Shown here piece after piece: positions 9,801-18,292 of a DNA stretch of 64,000 bases. Under the pieces are notes generated by a model, which worked only from the letters and a program-made list of their open reading frames with translations, did not search any database and was not told where the DNA came from. A program made the position numbers and the translations under genes. Origin of the DNA: Aurantimonas sp. 22II-16-19i (GTDB lineage Bacteria > Pseudomonadota > Alphaproteobacteria > Rhizobiales > Rhizobiaceae); contig NZ_AQQS01000012.1 of the NCBI RefSeq assembly GCF_002088275.1, forward strand, positions 62,001 to 126,000, in the 5' to 3' direction. How positions within the stretch are numbered: position 1 is the first letter of the stretch; each line of letters begins with the position of its first letter.

Positions 9801-10197
9801 GGTGGTGTCCGGCTCGGGTAACGACGTCATTATCGCAAGCACCGGCAGCGAGACGCTCGAGGGCGGTGCCGGCAACGACACGATCCTCGGCGGGGCCGGC
9901 TTCGACACCCTCGTCGGCGGCGCCGGGGACGACGTGCTGACCGGCGGCTTCAACGCCGACACCTTCGTCTTCGCCGACGGATTCGGCACCGACACGATCA
10001 CCGACTTCGCGGCCACCAACGACTTCGAGCGGATCGATCTGTCGGCGGTCACGGCGATCGTCGACTTCGCCGACCTTGCGGCGAACCACATGATGCAGTC
10101 GGGCGCCGACGTCGTCATCGCCGACGGCACCGGGGCCACGATCACCCTCCTCAACGTCACTCTCGCCGATCTCGGGACGGCCGACTTCATCTTCTGA
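6883..10197 (+). CDS. Giant secreted ELWxxDGT-repeat / RTX calcium-binding protein
   Basis: About 1104 residues. Layout: nine ELWxxDGT-type repeats (ELW motifs at residues 31, 81, 130, 179, 228, 277, 326, 375 and 424); a cadherin-like segment (about 455-590); a VCBS/Ig-like segment (about 590-705, ending [17 protein letters not shown]); a long hemolysin-type Ca-binding region with GGxGxDxL nonapeptides (about 705-1030); and a C-terminal region ending DLGTADFIF, typical of type I secretion signals. There is no N-terminal signal peptide, as expected for type I export. No catalytic domain is visible. The role is probably adhesion, matrix or binding at the cell surface. Start uncertain: an in-frame ATG at 6859 is equally possible and neither has a strong ribosome binding site. 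It shares its last 300 or so residues with the protein at 60705-64000. Confidence 0.88.
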   Translation: MATDNAPTTIDFGNRSDAVFFEADDGTHGTELWVTDGTEAGTHLVRDIAEGSVSGRGARSAAFGESGVVFIADDGSGSGFELWLSDGTEAGTRLVKELTVDLNSGIPNYLTSMPDGRVIFQTSDTDHGYELWVTDGTEAGTVLVKDIYTGTSGSSPYGFVALGDGRMVFRASDGTNGSELWVTDGTEAGTVLLKDIRSGSGSSSPIELTALADGRLVFRANDGTNGAEVWVTDGTATGTVLLKDIAAGSSSSTPSGFTALGDGRLVFQSYDSANGYELWVTDGTEAGTVLVKDIRSGSGSSSPYGFEPLADGRLVFSANDGTNGSELWVTDGTEAGTVLLKDIYTGYNGSAPSGFTALGNGRLVFLANDGTNGTELWVTDGTEAGTVLLKDIYSGSSASSLNNFTTLGDGRMIFSANDGTHGVELWVTDGTAAGTVLLDDIYSGASNSSLDFFTSAVLSSEPVFVEDAGAVTLLPQAVLSDADSATLQSVTLTLSAAPDGAAESLAASGLPAGITAGAYDPDSRSITLSGSASVADYQAALRLVTYLNGSQNPDETDRTVTVTVTDDGGQTSTDSFGLGVTATDDAGVAVDDAFTTDEATAIGSGLSLFDANGGSADEDVDSVLAIGAVNGSGANVGQAITLASGALLTVNADGTFAYDPNGAFDSLAAEGSGAANISATDSFTYTLVGGGTATVTLTIDGLDTNDTLEGTAGGDAFVGGPGYDTVSYATSSAGVTIDLAAGTASGGDAEGDSFTSIEFLIGSSHADTLSGTDGTNNFDAGAGLDIVVARGGDDVVTGSIDAANDTYDGGDGVDLLDYSAVTDAVTVDLDAGLASSSSIGNDTLVSFERLLTGSGNDVITGSATTTLIGSGLGDDTITGSDGDTTIYAGGGDDTVNAGAGSDTIFGGHGADTLNGDAGDDLISAGPGLFWDTLDGGEGFDTLDMSDATVAVKVNLAAGYSLGLGVDTLSNFERVVSGSGNDVIIASTGSETLEGGAGNDTILGGAGFDTLVGGAGDDVLTGGFNADTFVFADGFGTDTITDFAATNDFERIDLSAVTAIVDFADLAANHMMQSGADVVIADGTGATITLLNVTLADLGTADFIF
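6973..8235 (+). repeat. Nine-unit coding tandem repeat with 147-bp period
   Basis: The GAGCT(C/T)TGGGTGACGG landmark recurs at 6973, 7123, 7270, 7417, 7564, 7711, 7858, 8005 and 8152. The first step is 150 bases; all others are exactly 147 (49 codons). Central units are nearly identical at DNA level, with stretches such as GCACGGTTCTCCTGAAGGA recurring, which points to recent unequal recombination or gene conversion. Confidence 0.93.
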
Positions 10198-10219
10198 CCC
10201 ACCGATCCTGCCGAACGAT

Positions 10220-10252
10220 GCGCCCCGTCGCCGGACCCCGGCGGCGGGGCGC
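10220..10252 (+). terminator. Strong hairpin after the ELWxxDGT gene
   Basis: GCGCCCCGTCGCCGG and CCGGCGGCGGGGCGC pair over 15 bases with one mismatch around a three-base loop, 23 bases after the stop. The tail CGTCGTTTCG is only weakly T-rich, so termination efficiency is uncertain. Confidence 0.65.
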
Positions 10253-10374
10253 CGTCGTTTCGGCTGGACGGGTCCGTGCCTGCCACGCCCGGGAGCAAGG
10301 GCGCATGTCGTCGGGCGAGGCGCAGGGCGCAGGGCAGCGAAGCCGGCGCTCGCCAATCCATGCGCCGCGCAAGA

Positions 10375-10740
10375 TCACTTGCGCCGTCTGGTCGGGGCGT
10401 GGAAGTCCGGCGGCTTGTCGGCGATCCAGCGCAGGAACGGCGCAAGCTCGGCTCGCCCGGCGAGGGCTTCGCCGTCGCCGGCCATGCGGCCGAGTTCATG
10501 ATTGGTGAAGGTGGCGTGCAGGGTCCGGTGGCAGATCGGGTGGACCGGCACCGTCTCTCTGCCGCCGCGGCTCTTCGGCAGGGGATGGTGCCATTCGACC
10601 CGGTGCCCGAGCCGGCGGCCGCAGAGCCAGCAGGTCGCGGCGTCGGGGGAGGGCGCCCTGTCGCCGGATCCGGGGCGCGGTTCGGAACCGTGACCGGAAG
10701 GGAGCTGCGAGGCCGGCCCTCGCTTGCGTCGTCGTGTCAT
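10375..10740 (-). CDS. HNH endonuclease-family protein
   Basis: 121 residues with a zinc-linked HNH (His-Me finger) layout: CWLCGRRL (first zinc knuckle), VEWHHPLPKSRGG (the catalytic HH pair) and HPICHRTLH (second knuckle). A basic, Ser/Gly-rich N-terminal tail (TRRRKRG...) precedes the domain. Stand-alone HNH proteins of this size occur widely in Hyphomicrobiales chromosomes, usually without known substrate. No methyltransferase, integrase or phage gene accompanies it, so a restriction or phage role is not indicated. It lies 123 bases after the Fae-like gene on the same strand. The end-to-end arrangement with the RTX gene is convergent. Confidence 0.85.
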   Translation of the reverse strand: MTRRRKRGPASQLPSGHGSEPRPGSGDRAPSPDAATCWLCGRRLGHRVEWHHPLPKSRGGRETVPVHPICHRTLHATFTNHELGRMAGDGEALAGRAELAPFLRWIADKPPDFHAPTRRRK

Positions 10741-10863
10741 GGCCGGCGAAGATGGGGCGGCGCGCGCCTCGCGTCACCCGCGATGCTTCGCCTCATCCGC
10801 CGCGTTCGCCGCAAGGGCGGCCCGGGCGCCTCGGCCCGAACGCGCCTTTGCGTGCTCGATGGC

Positions 10864-11412
10864 TCAGATTTTGCCGTCGAGGCCCATCTGGTAGTATTTG
10901 TGGACGATCTGGTCCTGGTTCTCGAGCAGCCAGTCGATCGACGGCTCGTTGCGCATGGCCTTGGCGATGGCCTTTTTCATCCCCTCGCGGTGGATGTCGA
11001 AGAGCACCTTGTGGTCGAGATTCTCGACGTCGACGATGGTCGGGGCGAGCCAGACCGAGCAGATGATGCCGAGATCGTTGACCTGGTCCTTCGGCAGGAT
11101 GCCCTCGCGCACCGCGTCGAGGACGCCGTTGGCGATGGCGAACTGCACCGTGCCCATCAGGATGTTGGTGTAGCGCGGATCCTCGACCGTCACCTTGGAG
11201 ACGCAGAGCGTCGCCGGGCGGACCATGATGTCGGTGTTGAGCAGCGCGAAGACGCGGCTGTGGCCCTTCACCTGGTCGCCGGTGAGGGTCGCCAGCGCGG
11301 TGCCGACGGGGCCGTCCAGCGCGCCGATGACGACTTCCGGCTCGGCCGCCGTTCCCGGAGGGCCGCCGACGACCAGCGCCTCGCCGGTCCGCATGATGAT
11401 CTTTTCGCTCAT
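10864..11412 (-). CDS. Formaldehyde-activating enzyme (Fae) family protein
   Basis: 182 residues, matching Fae length and pattern: RTGEALVVG, VIGALDGPVG, LLNTDIMVRPATLCVSKV and a C-terminal helix HREGMKKAIAKAM. True Fae condenses formaldehyde with tetrahydromethanopterin and uses a histidine in A-H-I-D-L-x-I-G. Here that segment reads AEPEVVIG (residues 23-30), so Glu24 replaces the histidine. No mtd, mch, fhc or methanopterin genes lie in the window. It is therefore a Fae-like paralogue, perhaps binding an aldehyde or pterin, with canonical activity unlikely. The start ATG at 11412 has an excellent ribosome binding site (AAGGAG). It precedes the HNH gene and follows gpmA on the same strand. 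Confidence 0.82.
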   Translation of the reverse strand: MSEKIIMRTGEALVVGGPPGTAAEPEVVIGALDGPVGTALATLTGDQVKGHSRVFALLNTDIMVRPATLCVSKVTVEDPRYTNILMGTVQFAIANGVLDAVREGILPKDQVNDLGIICSVWLAPTIVDVENLDHKVLFDIHREGMKKAIAKAMRNEPSIDWLLENQDQIVHKYYQMGLDGKI

Positions 11413-11495
11413 GAGAAGTCACTCCTTGTCCCACCGTCAACGGGGGTATCAGACAGAGGCGGAGGCCTCAAATATCCAGGGCGCGCAGGTCGCCG

Positions 11496-12116
11496 TCAGT
11501 CCTTGAGGACCCGCTTTTCCGCCACCGTCGTATCCGCGTTCAGCCGGTAGACGATCGGCACGCCCGTCGCGATCTCCTCGCCGACGATCTGGTCGGGCGT
11601 CAGCCCGTCCAGCGCCATGACGAGGGAGCGCAGCGAATTGCCGTGGGCGGCGACGACGACGGTGCCGCCGGCCATCACCTTCGGCAGGATGTCGTGGATG
11701 AAATAGGGCCAGACCCGCGCCCCGGTGTCCTTCAGGCTCTCGCCGCCCGGAGGGGGCGTGTCGTAGGAGCGGCGCCAGATATGCACCTGTTCCTCGCCCC
11801 ATTTCTCCCGCGCATCGTCCTTGTTGAGGCCGGAGAGGTCGCCATAGTCGCGCTCGTTGAGGGCGACGTCGCGGGTGATCGCAAGGCCGGTCTGGCCGAG
11901 CTCCTCCAGCATCAGCTCGAGGGTGCGCTGGGCTCTTGAAAGCTCGCTGGTGAAGGCGGTGTCGAAGGTAAAACCCTCGGCCTTCAGCTTGCGCCCGGCC
12001 GACTTGGCCTCTTCGACGCCCTTCTCGGTCAGGTCGGGGTCCTTCCAGCCGGTGAAGAGGTTCTTCAGGTTCCACTCGCTCTGGCCGTGGCGGACGAGGA
12101 CGAGACTACGCGACAT
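11496..12116 (-). CDS. gpmA: 2,3-bisphosphoglycerate-dependent phosphoglycerate mutase
   Basis: Interconverts 3- and 2-phosphoglycerate in glycolysis and gluconeogenesis. 206 residues, the compact alphaproteobacterial form. The phosphohistidine motif [10 protein letters not shown] has His10; [23 protein letters not shown] and [12 protein letters not shown] (second catalytic His) follow. I chose ATG 12116 because [11 protein letters not shown] begins the conserved strand and GGAAAGG lies upstream; a TTG six codons earlier is possible but less likely. Tandem with dapB, 75 bases apart. Confidence 0.95.
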   Translation of the reverse strand: MSRSLVLVRHGQSEWNLKNLFTGWKDPDLTEKGVEEAKSAGRKLKAEGFTFDTAFTSELSRAQRTLELMLEELGQTGLAITRDVALNERDYGDLSGLNKDDAREKWGEEQVHIWRRSYDTPPPGGESLKDTGARVWPYFIHDILPKVMAGGTVVVAAHGNSLRSLVMALDGLTPDQIVGEEIATGVPIVYRLNADTTVAEKRVLKD

Positions 12117-12191
12117 TTCAGGCTGCCTTTCCAAGGAATTCGTCAGGAGGGGGTTGTAGCGCGGCCGGGCCGGAAAGTCGCGGGGGTCGGT

Positions 12192-13001
12192 TCAGCCGGA
12201 AAGGCCGAGAACGTCGCGCATGGAATAGAGGCCCGCGGGCTTCTCCTTCGCCCAGAGCGCCGCCTTGATGGCGCCTCTGGCAAAGATCGTCCGGTCGCCG
12301 GCGGCGTGGGAGAGCTCGATCCGTTCGCCTTCGCCGGCGAGGATCACCGAATGCTCGCCCACCACCGAGCCGCCGCGCAGCGTCGCGAAGCCGATCGTGC
12401 CCGCTTCGCGCGGTCCGGTGATGCCGTCGCGCACCCGCACGGAATGGTCGGCGAGGGCGACGCCCCGGCCCGTCGCTGCCGCTTCACCCAGCAGGAGCGC
12501 GGCGCCCGACGGCGCGTCGACCTTGTGCTTGTGGTGCATCTCCAGCACCTCGATGTCGAAGGCGTCGGGGCCGAGCGCTCTCGCCGCCTGCTCGACGAGG
12601 ACGGCGAGGAGATTGACGCCGAGGCTCATGTTGCCGGACTTGACGATGGTCGCGCCGGCCTCGGCCGCCGCGCGGATCGCCGCATCCGCATCCGCCTCGA
12701 AGCCGGTGGTGCCGATGACGTGGACGAGGCCCTTTCCGGCGGCCCGCCTGGCGATGTCGACGGATACCGCCGGGGCGGTGAAGTCGACGATCCCCTCGGC
12801 GCCGTCCAGCGCCGCGTCGATGTCGCCCGTGACCGCGACGCCGAGTTCGCCGATCCCGGCGAGCAGCCCGGCATCGCTGCCGAGCGCCGGCGAGCCGCCC
12901 CGCTCCAGCGCAGCATGCAGCGAGGCGCCCTCGCTCTCGGATATCACCTTGACGAGCGTGCGGCCCATCCGGCCGGCGGCTCCCAGAACGACGAGCTTCA
13001 T
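12192..13001 (-). CDS. dapB: 4-hydroxy-tetrahydrodipicolinate reductase
   Basis: Reduces the DapA product to tetrahydrodipicolinate in the lysine/diaminopimelate pathway. 269 residues. The N-terminal Rossmann motif GAAGRMGR binds NAD(P)H. The catalytic/substrate block [16 protein letters not shown] carries the HH-K-H-K-D signature. VIGTTGF and [12 protein letters not shown] are also conserved. The start ATG at 13001 follows AAGGGAG. Probably in one transcript with gpmA; a dapB-gpmA neighbourhood is common in Hyphomicrobiales. Confidence 0.97.
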   Translation of the reverse strand: MKLVVLGAAGRMGRTLVKVISESEGASLHAALERGGSPALGSDAGLLAGIGELGVAVTGDIDAALDGAEGIVDFTAPAVSVDIARRAAGKGLVHVIGTTGFEADADAAIRAAAEAGATIVKSGNMSLGVNLLAVLVEQAARALGPDAFDIEVLEMHHKHKVDAPSGAALLLGEAAATGRGVALADHSVRVRDGITGPREAGTIGFATLRGGSVVGEHSVILAGEGERIELSHAAGDRTIFARGAIKAALWAKEKPAGLYSMRDVLGLSG

Positions 13002-13068
13002 GGGGGTGGCTCCCTTTCAGGCGGCGGGGCGCGGGTCATGGCGATCGGCCACGAAACACCGCACCGCC

Positions 13069-13197
13069 GTCATCCTCGGGCTTGTCCCGAGGATCGACTG
13101 CACTGTCAGCGATGAAATCCGTGCCGGATCGCCGCTCGTCGAGGCTCGGGAGTCTCCGGCCACGGCAAGGGACCCTCGGGACAAGCCCGAGGATGAC
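13069..13197. repeat. Inverted pair of palindromic REP-like elements (REPIN-like)
   Basis: GTCATCCTCGGGCTTGTCCC (continuing GAGG) at 13069-13092 recurs as its exact reverse complement at 13174-13197. Each 24-base copy contains its own palindrome, CTCGGG-CTTGT-CCCGAG. The 81 bases between are not obviously conserved. Two REP units in inverted orientation at this spacing are typical of REPIN or MITE-like elements in alphaproteobacteria. No gene lies in the 301-base gap between dapB and the ABC exporter. Confidence 0.85.
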
Positions 13198-13302
13198 GAC
13201 CCGTCGGGTTTCTGACGCTCAAATCTTCGACCGCCTGAATACTCCATTCGCAAACGCCGTCAAAGCATCGATGTCTCGGCAAGAATGCCGGAAATCACCT
13301 CA

Positions 13303-15129
13303 TCACTTGGCAGCGGCGAGATCGGCCGATCGCCGGTTGCCGCCGGCCTGCAGGCCGTAGAAGCGCGCATAGAGCCCGCCCTCCCGGTCGACGAGGTCCT
13401 GGTGGGAGCCGCGCTCGGCGATCTGGCCGCTGTCGACGACGAGGATCTGGTCGGCATTGGTGATGGTCGACAGCCGGTGGGCGACGACCAGCACCGTGCG
13501 ATCCTTCATCGCCGCGTCGAGCGCCGCCTGGACCAGCGTCTCCGAGCGCGTGTCGAGCGCCGAGGTCGCCTCGTCGAGGAGGAGGATCGGCGCGTTGCGC
13601 ACGAGGGCGCGGGCGATCGACAGGCGCTGGCGCTGGCCCCCCGACAGCGTCATGCCGTTCTCGCCGACGGGCGTGTCGTAGCCCTGCGGCGCGGCGAGGA
13701 TGAACTCCTCGGCCTGGGCCTGCCGGGCTGCGTCCTCGATCTCGGCGTCGGTGGCGTCCGGCCGCCCCAGCCGGATGTTCTCGCGGATGGTGCCCTCGAA
13801 GAGATACGGCGCCTGGGGGACATAGGCGATCTTCGAGCGCAGCGACCGCTTGGTGACCTCGCGGATGTCCTCGCCGTCGACGGTGATCGAGCCCTCGTGG
13901 ACGTCGTAGAAGCGCTGGAGCAGAGCGACGATGGTCGACTTGCCGCCGCCCGACGCGCCGATCAGCGCCGTGGTCTTGCCGGCGGGCGCCACGAAGGACA
14001 ATTCGCGCAGCACCTTCTCGCCCGGATAATAGCCGAAGGTGACGGCGTTGAAGGCGATCTCGCCGCGCTCGACCTTCAGCTCGCGGGCGTTCGGCGCGTC
14101 CGCCTGGCGCGGCTTCATGTCGAGAATCTCGTAGATCATCGAGGCGTTGACCAGGGCCCGCTCCAGCTGCACCTGCAGCTTGGCGAGGCGCCGCGCCGGA
14201 TCGTAGGCGAGCAGCAGCGCGGTGATGAAGGCGAACATCGAGCCGGGCGAATAGCCGTAGACCACCGCCCGGTAGCCGGAATAGCCGATGACGCCGGCGA
14301 TCGCGAGGCCGGCGATCATCTCGGTGACGGGGCTCGTGCGCTCGGTGATGCCGGCGATCCTGTTGGAGCGCTCCTCCGCCTTCAGGATCAGCCGCTCGAT
14401 GCGCTCGCGCAGCGGCGCCTCCATGGTGAAGGCCTTGACCACGGTGATGCCCTGCGCCGCCTCCTGCATGGAGGCGAGCACCCGGGCATTGATGTCGATC
14501 GCCTGGCGGGTGGCGGCCCTCAGCTTCCTGGCGAGCTTGCCGATCATCAGGACGATGGGCGGGCCGGCGAGCAGCGCGATGCCCGACAGCACCGGATCCT
14601 GCCAGATCATCACGAAGACGAGGAAGACGAGGGTGAGGGCGTCGCGGGCGAGCGAGGTGATCGTCAGGTTCAGCGTGTCGCGGATGCCGGAGACGTTCTG
14701 GTTGATCCGGGCGGCGAGATGGGCCGAGCGGTTCTCGGCGAAGAAGTCCACCGACAGCTCGGTGATGTGGGCGAACAGCCGCCGCTGGTAGCGGGCGACG
14801 ATGTTGTTGCCGATGCGCGCCAGGATCACCGCCTGGCCGTAATTGGCGAGGCCGCGAATGGCGAAGGTGAGGAAGACGATGGCCGGCAGCGTGTAGATCG
14901 CCGCGCGGTTCTGCTGCACGAAGATCTTGTCGATCACGTCGCGCATGATCCAGGCGAGAAAGGCGGTGCAGGCCGCGGCGGCGACCAGGCAGACGATGGC
15001 GAGCGCGTATTGGCGCACGAAGAGGTGGCCGTTCTCGCGCAGGATCCGCCGGATCAGCCCGATCACCAGCCCGCGCTTTTCCGGGGCGGTGATGGAGAGC
15101 GTCTTCTTTTTCGTCGCCGTCTTGGTCAA
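13303..15129 (-). CDS. MsbA/LmrA-type ABC exporter (fused permease-ATPase)
   Basis: Half-transporter that dimerises in the inner membrane; likely exports a lipid or hydrophobic compound. 608 residues, the standard size. Six-helix permease (residues about 40-330), then an ATPase with GASGGGKST (Walker A), LSGGQRQRLS (signature), ILLLDEATSALD (Walker B) and the switch His in VAHRLST. The only sensible start is TTG at 15129, preceded by GAGAGA and opening a basic N-terminus (TKTATKKK); the next Met lies inside the first membrane helix. It is divergent from the acetyltransferase at 15436. Substrate is not determinable: lipid A-core export is one option, but the lpx cluster is not here. Confidence 0.92.
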   Translation of the reverse strand: MTKTATKKKTLSITAPEKRGLVIGLIRRILRENGHLFVRQYALAIVCLVAAAACTAFLAWIMRDVIDKIFVQQNRAAIYTLPAIVFLTFAIRGLANYGQAVILARIGNNIVARYQRRLFAHITELSVDFFAENRSAHLAARINQNVSGIRDTLNLTITSLARDALTLVFLVFVMIWQDPVLSGIALLAGPPIVLMIGKLARKLRAATRQAIDINARVLASMQEAAQGITVVKAFTMEAPLRERIERLILKAEERSNRIAGITERTSPVTEMIAGLAIAGVIGYSGYRAVVYGYSPGSMFAFITALLLAYDPARRLAKLQVQLERALVNASMIYEILDMKPRQADAPNARELKVERGEIAFNAVTFGYYPGEKVLRELSFVAPAGKTTALIGASGGGKSTIVALLQRFYDVHEGSITVDGEDIREVTKRSLRSKIAYVPQAPYLFEGTIRENIRLGRPDATDAEIEDAARQAQAEEFILAAPQGYDTPVGENGMTLSGGQRQRLSIARALVRNAPILLLDEATSALDTRSETLVQAALDAAMKDRTVLVVAHRLSTITNADQILVVDSGQIAERGSHQDLVDREGGLYARFYGLQAGGNRRSADLAAAK

Positions 15130-15435
15130 TCTCTCGTCCGGTCGCCGGTGGCGGATTGGTGCGCCTTCGCTTGCGCAAGGGCTGTGACGGCTTATGCCCA
15201 ACCATGCCGGCCCCGCAATGGGCGAAGGGGCGAAATGCGCCTGCGGCAGGGCCAGAACACAGCCGCGCCGTTGCAGGTTTGCACTGGTCGCCGGGAATTT
15301 CGTGTTGCGCCGGTCGCGATCGCCCGCGCCCCAAATGGACGCCGGATCGGCGGTTCGGTAGGTTGCGTCGGGCAGCGGACCGACGCGCAGGGCCCCTGCC
15401 GGCGTCGTCTGCCGACTGGAAGGAAAGGGTGTGCC

Positions 15436-16014
15436 GTGTCCGGCGCTTACATATTGCGTCCCGCCGAGCGGGACGATCTGCCGTCGATCACCGCGATCTA
15501 CGTGGAAGAAGTCCGCACCGGCACGGCGACCTACGAGCTGACCCCGCCGGACGAAGCGGAGATGGGGCGGCGCTTCGACGCGCTCGCGGAAAGGCACTTT
15601 CCCTATCTCGTCGCGCAGGATCACGATGGCGCGGTCCTCGGCTATGCCTATGCCGGCACGTTCCGGGCTCGCCCCGCCTACAACTGGTTCGTCGAGAACT
15701 CGATCTATCTGGCGCCGCAGGCCCGCGGCAGGGGCGTCGGAACGGCGCTCCTGACGCGGCTCATCGAGGAATGCGAGCGGCTCGGCTTCCGGCAGATGCT
15801 GGCGGTGATCGGCGGCGCGGACAATCACGGCTCGATCCGCCTGCATGCCAGGCTCGGCTTCCAGATGATCGGCACCATGCCGGCGACGGGCCTGAAGTTC
15901 GGCCGCTGGATCGACACGGTGCTGATGCAGCGCCCGCTCGGGGAGGGGGCCGGCACCATTCCCGACAAGAGCGCCTATCCGGGCGACTTCGCGGCCCCTC
16001 CCGTGCCGCGCTGA
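15436..16014 (+). CDS. GNAT acetyltransferase, phosphinothricin/methionine sulfoximine type
   Basis: 192 residues of the PAT/MnaT group of GNAT enzymes, which acetylate the amino group of methionine sulfoximine, phosphinothricin or related amino acids. The sequence shows the YILRPAERDDLPSI start, VRTGTATYELTPP, the AYAGTFRARPAYNWFVENSIYL core, and the acetyl-CoA loop QARGRGVGTALL. The start GTG at 15436 is preceded by GGAAAGGG; the upstream reading frame is open but antisense to the exporter. It carries an unusual extra 20 residues at the C-terminus (GTIPDKSAYPGDF...). Convergent with the YihY gene. Confidence 0.92.
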   Translation: MSGAYILRPAERDDLPSITAIYVEEVRTGTATYELTPPDEAEMGRRFDALAERHFPYLVAQDHDGAVLGYAYAGTFRARPAYNWFVENSIYLAPQARGRGVGTALLTRLIEECERLGFRQMLAVIGGADNHGSIRLHARLGFQMIGTMPATGLKFGRWIDTVLMQRPLGEGAGTIPDKSAYPGDFAAPPVPR

Positions 16015-16033
16015 GCCGTCGCGAGAAATCCCG

Positions 16034-17203
16034 TCAGCCGCGGCGGCCGCTGCGCGAAAGGCCGGCGATGGCGACGAGGGCGATGACGGCGGGAATGCCT
16101 GCCGCGAGCCACTGGTCGCGCTGCGCCCGTTGCCTGCGGCGCCGGCCGGCGTCGCCGTAGAGCGCGTCGATTTCCCGCTTCAGCGACGGGTCCTTCTCGA
16201 CGAAGACCCGGTCCCCGGCGACCACCGCGTCGGCGACCTGGTCGGCCATGGTCGCGCCGCGCTCGCCCAGCGGCGCTTCCGCTCCGGTGGTGGTGTCGCG
16301 GGCGGTCTGATGCTCCATCTCGGAGTTCAATTCGCCACCGACGATGAGGATGATCATCGTCAGCCACATCCAGGTCATCATGCCGATCAGCGCGCCGAGG
16401 GAGCCGTAGGTGGCGTCGTAGGAGCCGAAATTCGCCGTGTACCAGGAGAACAGCAGCGACACGATCGCGATCACCACGACGGCGAGAACGGCGCCGGGGG
16501 TGATCCAGCGCCACCTGGCGTCGGCGCGGCAGGGCCCCCAGCGATAGAGCGCCGAAATGCCGAGGGAGACGAGGACGAGCATCGCAAGAAAGCTCGCCGC
16601 CGTGATCGCCCACTCGGTGCCCTCGCCGAGGCCGACGAGGCCCAGCACCAGCGGCAGGACGACAGTGAGGGCGACCATCGACAGGGCCGCGGCGAGGAGG
16701 CAGAGGGTGAAGGCGAAGGAGACCAGCGTCAGCTTGACGAAGGAGCGTTCCTCCTTCTGCTCGTAGGCGACGTTCATCGCCTCGAACAGCGCCTTGACCC
16801 CCGCATTGGCGCTCCAGAGCGAGATGGCGAGGGAGACGGCCAGCGACAGCCCGAGCGTGCCGCTCGCCGCGCTCGCCAGTCGCTGCAGCTGTTCGTCGAC
16901 GATCTGGACGGCGCCGGCGGGCAACAGCGCCGACAGCGTCCCGACATGTTCCCGCACCGTCGCGGGATCGGCGACGAGGCCGTAGAGCGAGACGATCGCC
17001 GCCATGGTCGGAACCATGGCGAGCAGCAGGTAGTAGGTGACGCCGGCCGCCACCAGCAGCACCCGGTCGTCCGAGATTTCCGAGTAGACGCGCGACAGGA
17101 TGTGCTTCCAGCCGGAGGCCGGGATGGCGGCGGGGCCTTCTGCCTCCAGTCCGAGCTCGGCGGCGCGGGGGTGGCTGGAAGTCTTCGCGGTCGGCTGCGC
17201 CAT
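16034..17203 (-). CDS. YihY/virulence factor BrkB-family membrane protein
   Basis: 389-residue inner-membrane protein with about six helices: VLLVAAGVTYYLLLAMVPTMAAIVSLYG, the LSAVSLAISLWSANAGVKAL region, and later GALIGMMTWMWLTMIILIVGGELNSEMEHQTARDT-type landmarks, all hallmarks of the family once mislabelled ribonuclease BN. Function is unknown. A basic cytoplasmic C-terminal extension (DAGRRRRQRAQR) precedes a final short hydrophobic helix and may be added to the usual core. The start ATG at 17203 follows AGGACGA. Confidence 0.93.
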   Translation of the reverse strand: MAQPTAKTSSHPRAAELGLEAEGPAAIPASGWKHILSRVYSEISDDRVLLVAAGVTYYLLLAMVPTMAAIVSLYGLVADPATVREHVGTLSALLPAGAVQIVDEQLQRLASAASGTLGLSLAVSLAISLWSANAGVKALFEAMNVAYEQKEERSFVKLTLVSFAFTLCLLAAALSMVALTVVLPLVLGLVGLGEGTEWAITAASFLAMLVLVSLGISALYRWGPCRADARWRWITPGAVLAVVVIAIVSLLFSWYTANFGSYDATYGSLGALIGMMTWMWLTMIILIVGGELNSEMEHQTARDTTTGAEAPLGERGATMADQVADAVVAGDRVFVEKDPSLKREIDALYGDAGRRRRQRAQRDQWLAAGIPAVIALVAIAGLSRSGRRG

Positions 17204-17330
17204 CGTGTCGTCCTGGTCCGTTGCTCAGCCGGGACATGTACCGCGCCCGCGGGCCGGCACAGCTGCGGCACTCCGCCGGATTTGCTTGGGCGGGCAACGA
17301 TCGGCGCGAGCGGCCTTGCGGCCTGGCCGA

Positions 17331-17720
17331 TCAGCCGTTGTCGGCGGCGCGCAGGTTGCGCTCGAACACCTTCAGGACGGTGGCGAGTTCGTGGCCGCGC
17401 TTCAAAACGAGGCCGCCGGCGGCGACCACCTGGTAGGCGCCCTGGCGGCGGGCGAGCTTGGGATCCTTGACGATGCGGTAGAGCGGCATCTCGCTGGTCC
17501 GCCGGAACACCGAGAAGACGGCGCGGTCCTTCAGCATGTCGATGGCATAGTCCCGCCACTCGCCGCTGGCGACCATCTGGCCGTAGACCCTGAGGATCGC
17601 CGAAAGCTCCCGCCTGTCGAAGGAGACGATGGCGGCGCGCTGGTTGGCGCCCGGAAATGCGACGAGATCGGCAGAGCCGCCACTCGCCGAGTTCGCGCCA
17701 TTCAGAAGAGATTGCGTCAA
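17331..17720 (-). CDS. DUF2794 domain protein
   Basis: About 129 residues, matching the alphaproteobacterial DUF2794 family of unknown function. Typical blocks are VSFDRRELSAILRVYGQM, WRDYAIDMLKDRAVFSVFRR and YQVVAAGGLVLKRGHEL. I favour TTG at 17720 (SLLNGANSASGG after it), with GGAGGGACAGGGGC upstream, because the longer frame to 17807 adds an atypical Ser/Arg-rich stretch. It lies 127 bases before the YihY gene on the same strand. No partner or pathway can be inferred. Confidence 0.85.
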   Translation of the reverse strand: MTQSLLNGANSASGGSADLVAFPGANQRAAIVSFDRRELSAILRVYGQMVASGEWRDYAIDMLKDRAVFSVFRRTSEMPLYRIVKDPKLARRQGAYQVVAAGGLVLKRGHELATVLKVFERNLRAADNG

Positions 17721-18292
17721 GACTGCCCCTGTCCCTCCGGATCGCGAGCCGGCCGTCGCGGCGACCGACCATGACGATATGGTGACACGAAACGCCCTGT
17801 CGAGCAAAAACCCGTGGAGCCGCGGAGAGATCGGGCTTTGTGCCGGCGGAGCCGGATTCCTGCCTCTCCGGTCCGACCACGATCACCCGGCGAACCTGCG
17901 GGCCGCGCATCTTACGCGGGAGGGGGCCGTCTTTACGCGGGAGGGGCTATCTTGCGCCGGAGGGGAAGGGCCATCGCCGCCGGCGATGCGGGCAAGGAAT
18001 GGGACGCCGCCCGCGCCGGCGCAACAATCGCGCATGCGAAGACGCCCACCGTCCCTGATCGAGCCCGCTGATCGAGCCCGCCGGCCTCTCCGGACGACCG
18101 ACGCAGCCGCAGCGATCCTGTCCGTTCGACGCGCTGGCCGCCCCCCCACGACAGATCGTCCCGGATGCCATCCGACCGAAGGGCAGCCGCTTCCGCCACT
18201 TATCTTTAATGAGAATCTGCCAGAATTGCGTCGGACCGGTCGCATGAACATGACTTCAGTCGAACAACGCACTTCCGCAGTGAGGAATTGGA
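17721..18292. other. Gene-free 572-base gap with short repeats
   Basis: No credible gene. It contains three imperfect units at 17909-17970 (cores TTACGCGGGAGGGGG, TTTACGCGGGAGGGG and TTGCGCCGGAGGGG, about 21 bases apart) and an exact 13-bp tandem duplication of CTGATCGAGCCCG at 18055-18067 and 18068-18080. The last 100 bases turn AT-richer (TTATCTTTAATGAG, 18199-18212) and probably hold the promoter of the hydrolase at 18293. Confidence 0.6.
18055..18080. repeat. Exact 13-bp tandem duplication
   Basis: CTGATCGAGCCCG occurs twice head-to-tail, within the gene-free gap before the hydrolase gene. Confidence 0.9.

Noticed and set aside
10375-10740. HNH protein as part of a restriction or phage module
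   Set aside because: No methyltransferase, integrase or structural phage gene is nearby; neighbours are housekeeping genes.
10276-11550. 424-codon + strand frame over the HNH and Fae-like genes
   Set aside because: Antisense to two genes with recognised families and, for Fae, a strong ribosome binding site.
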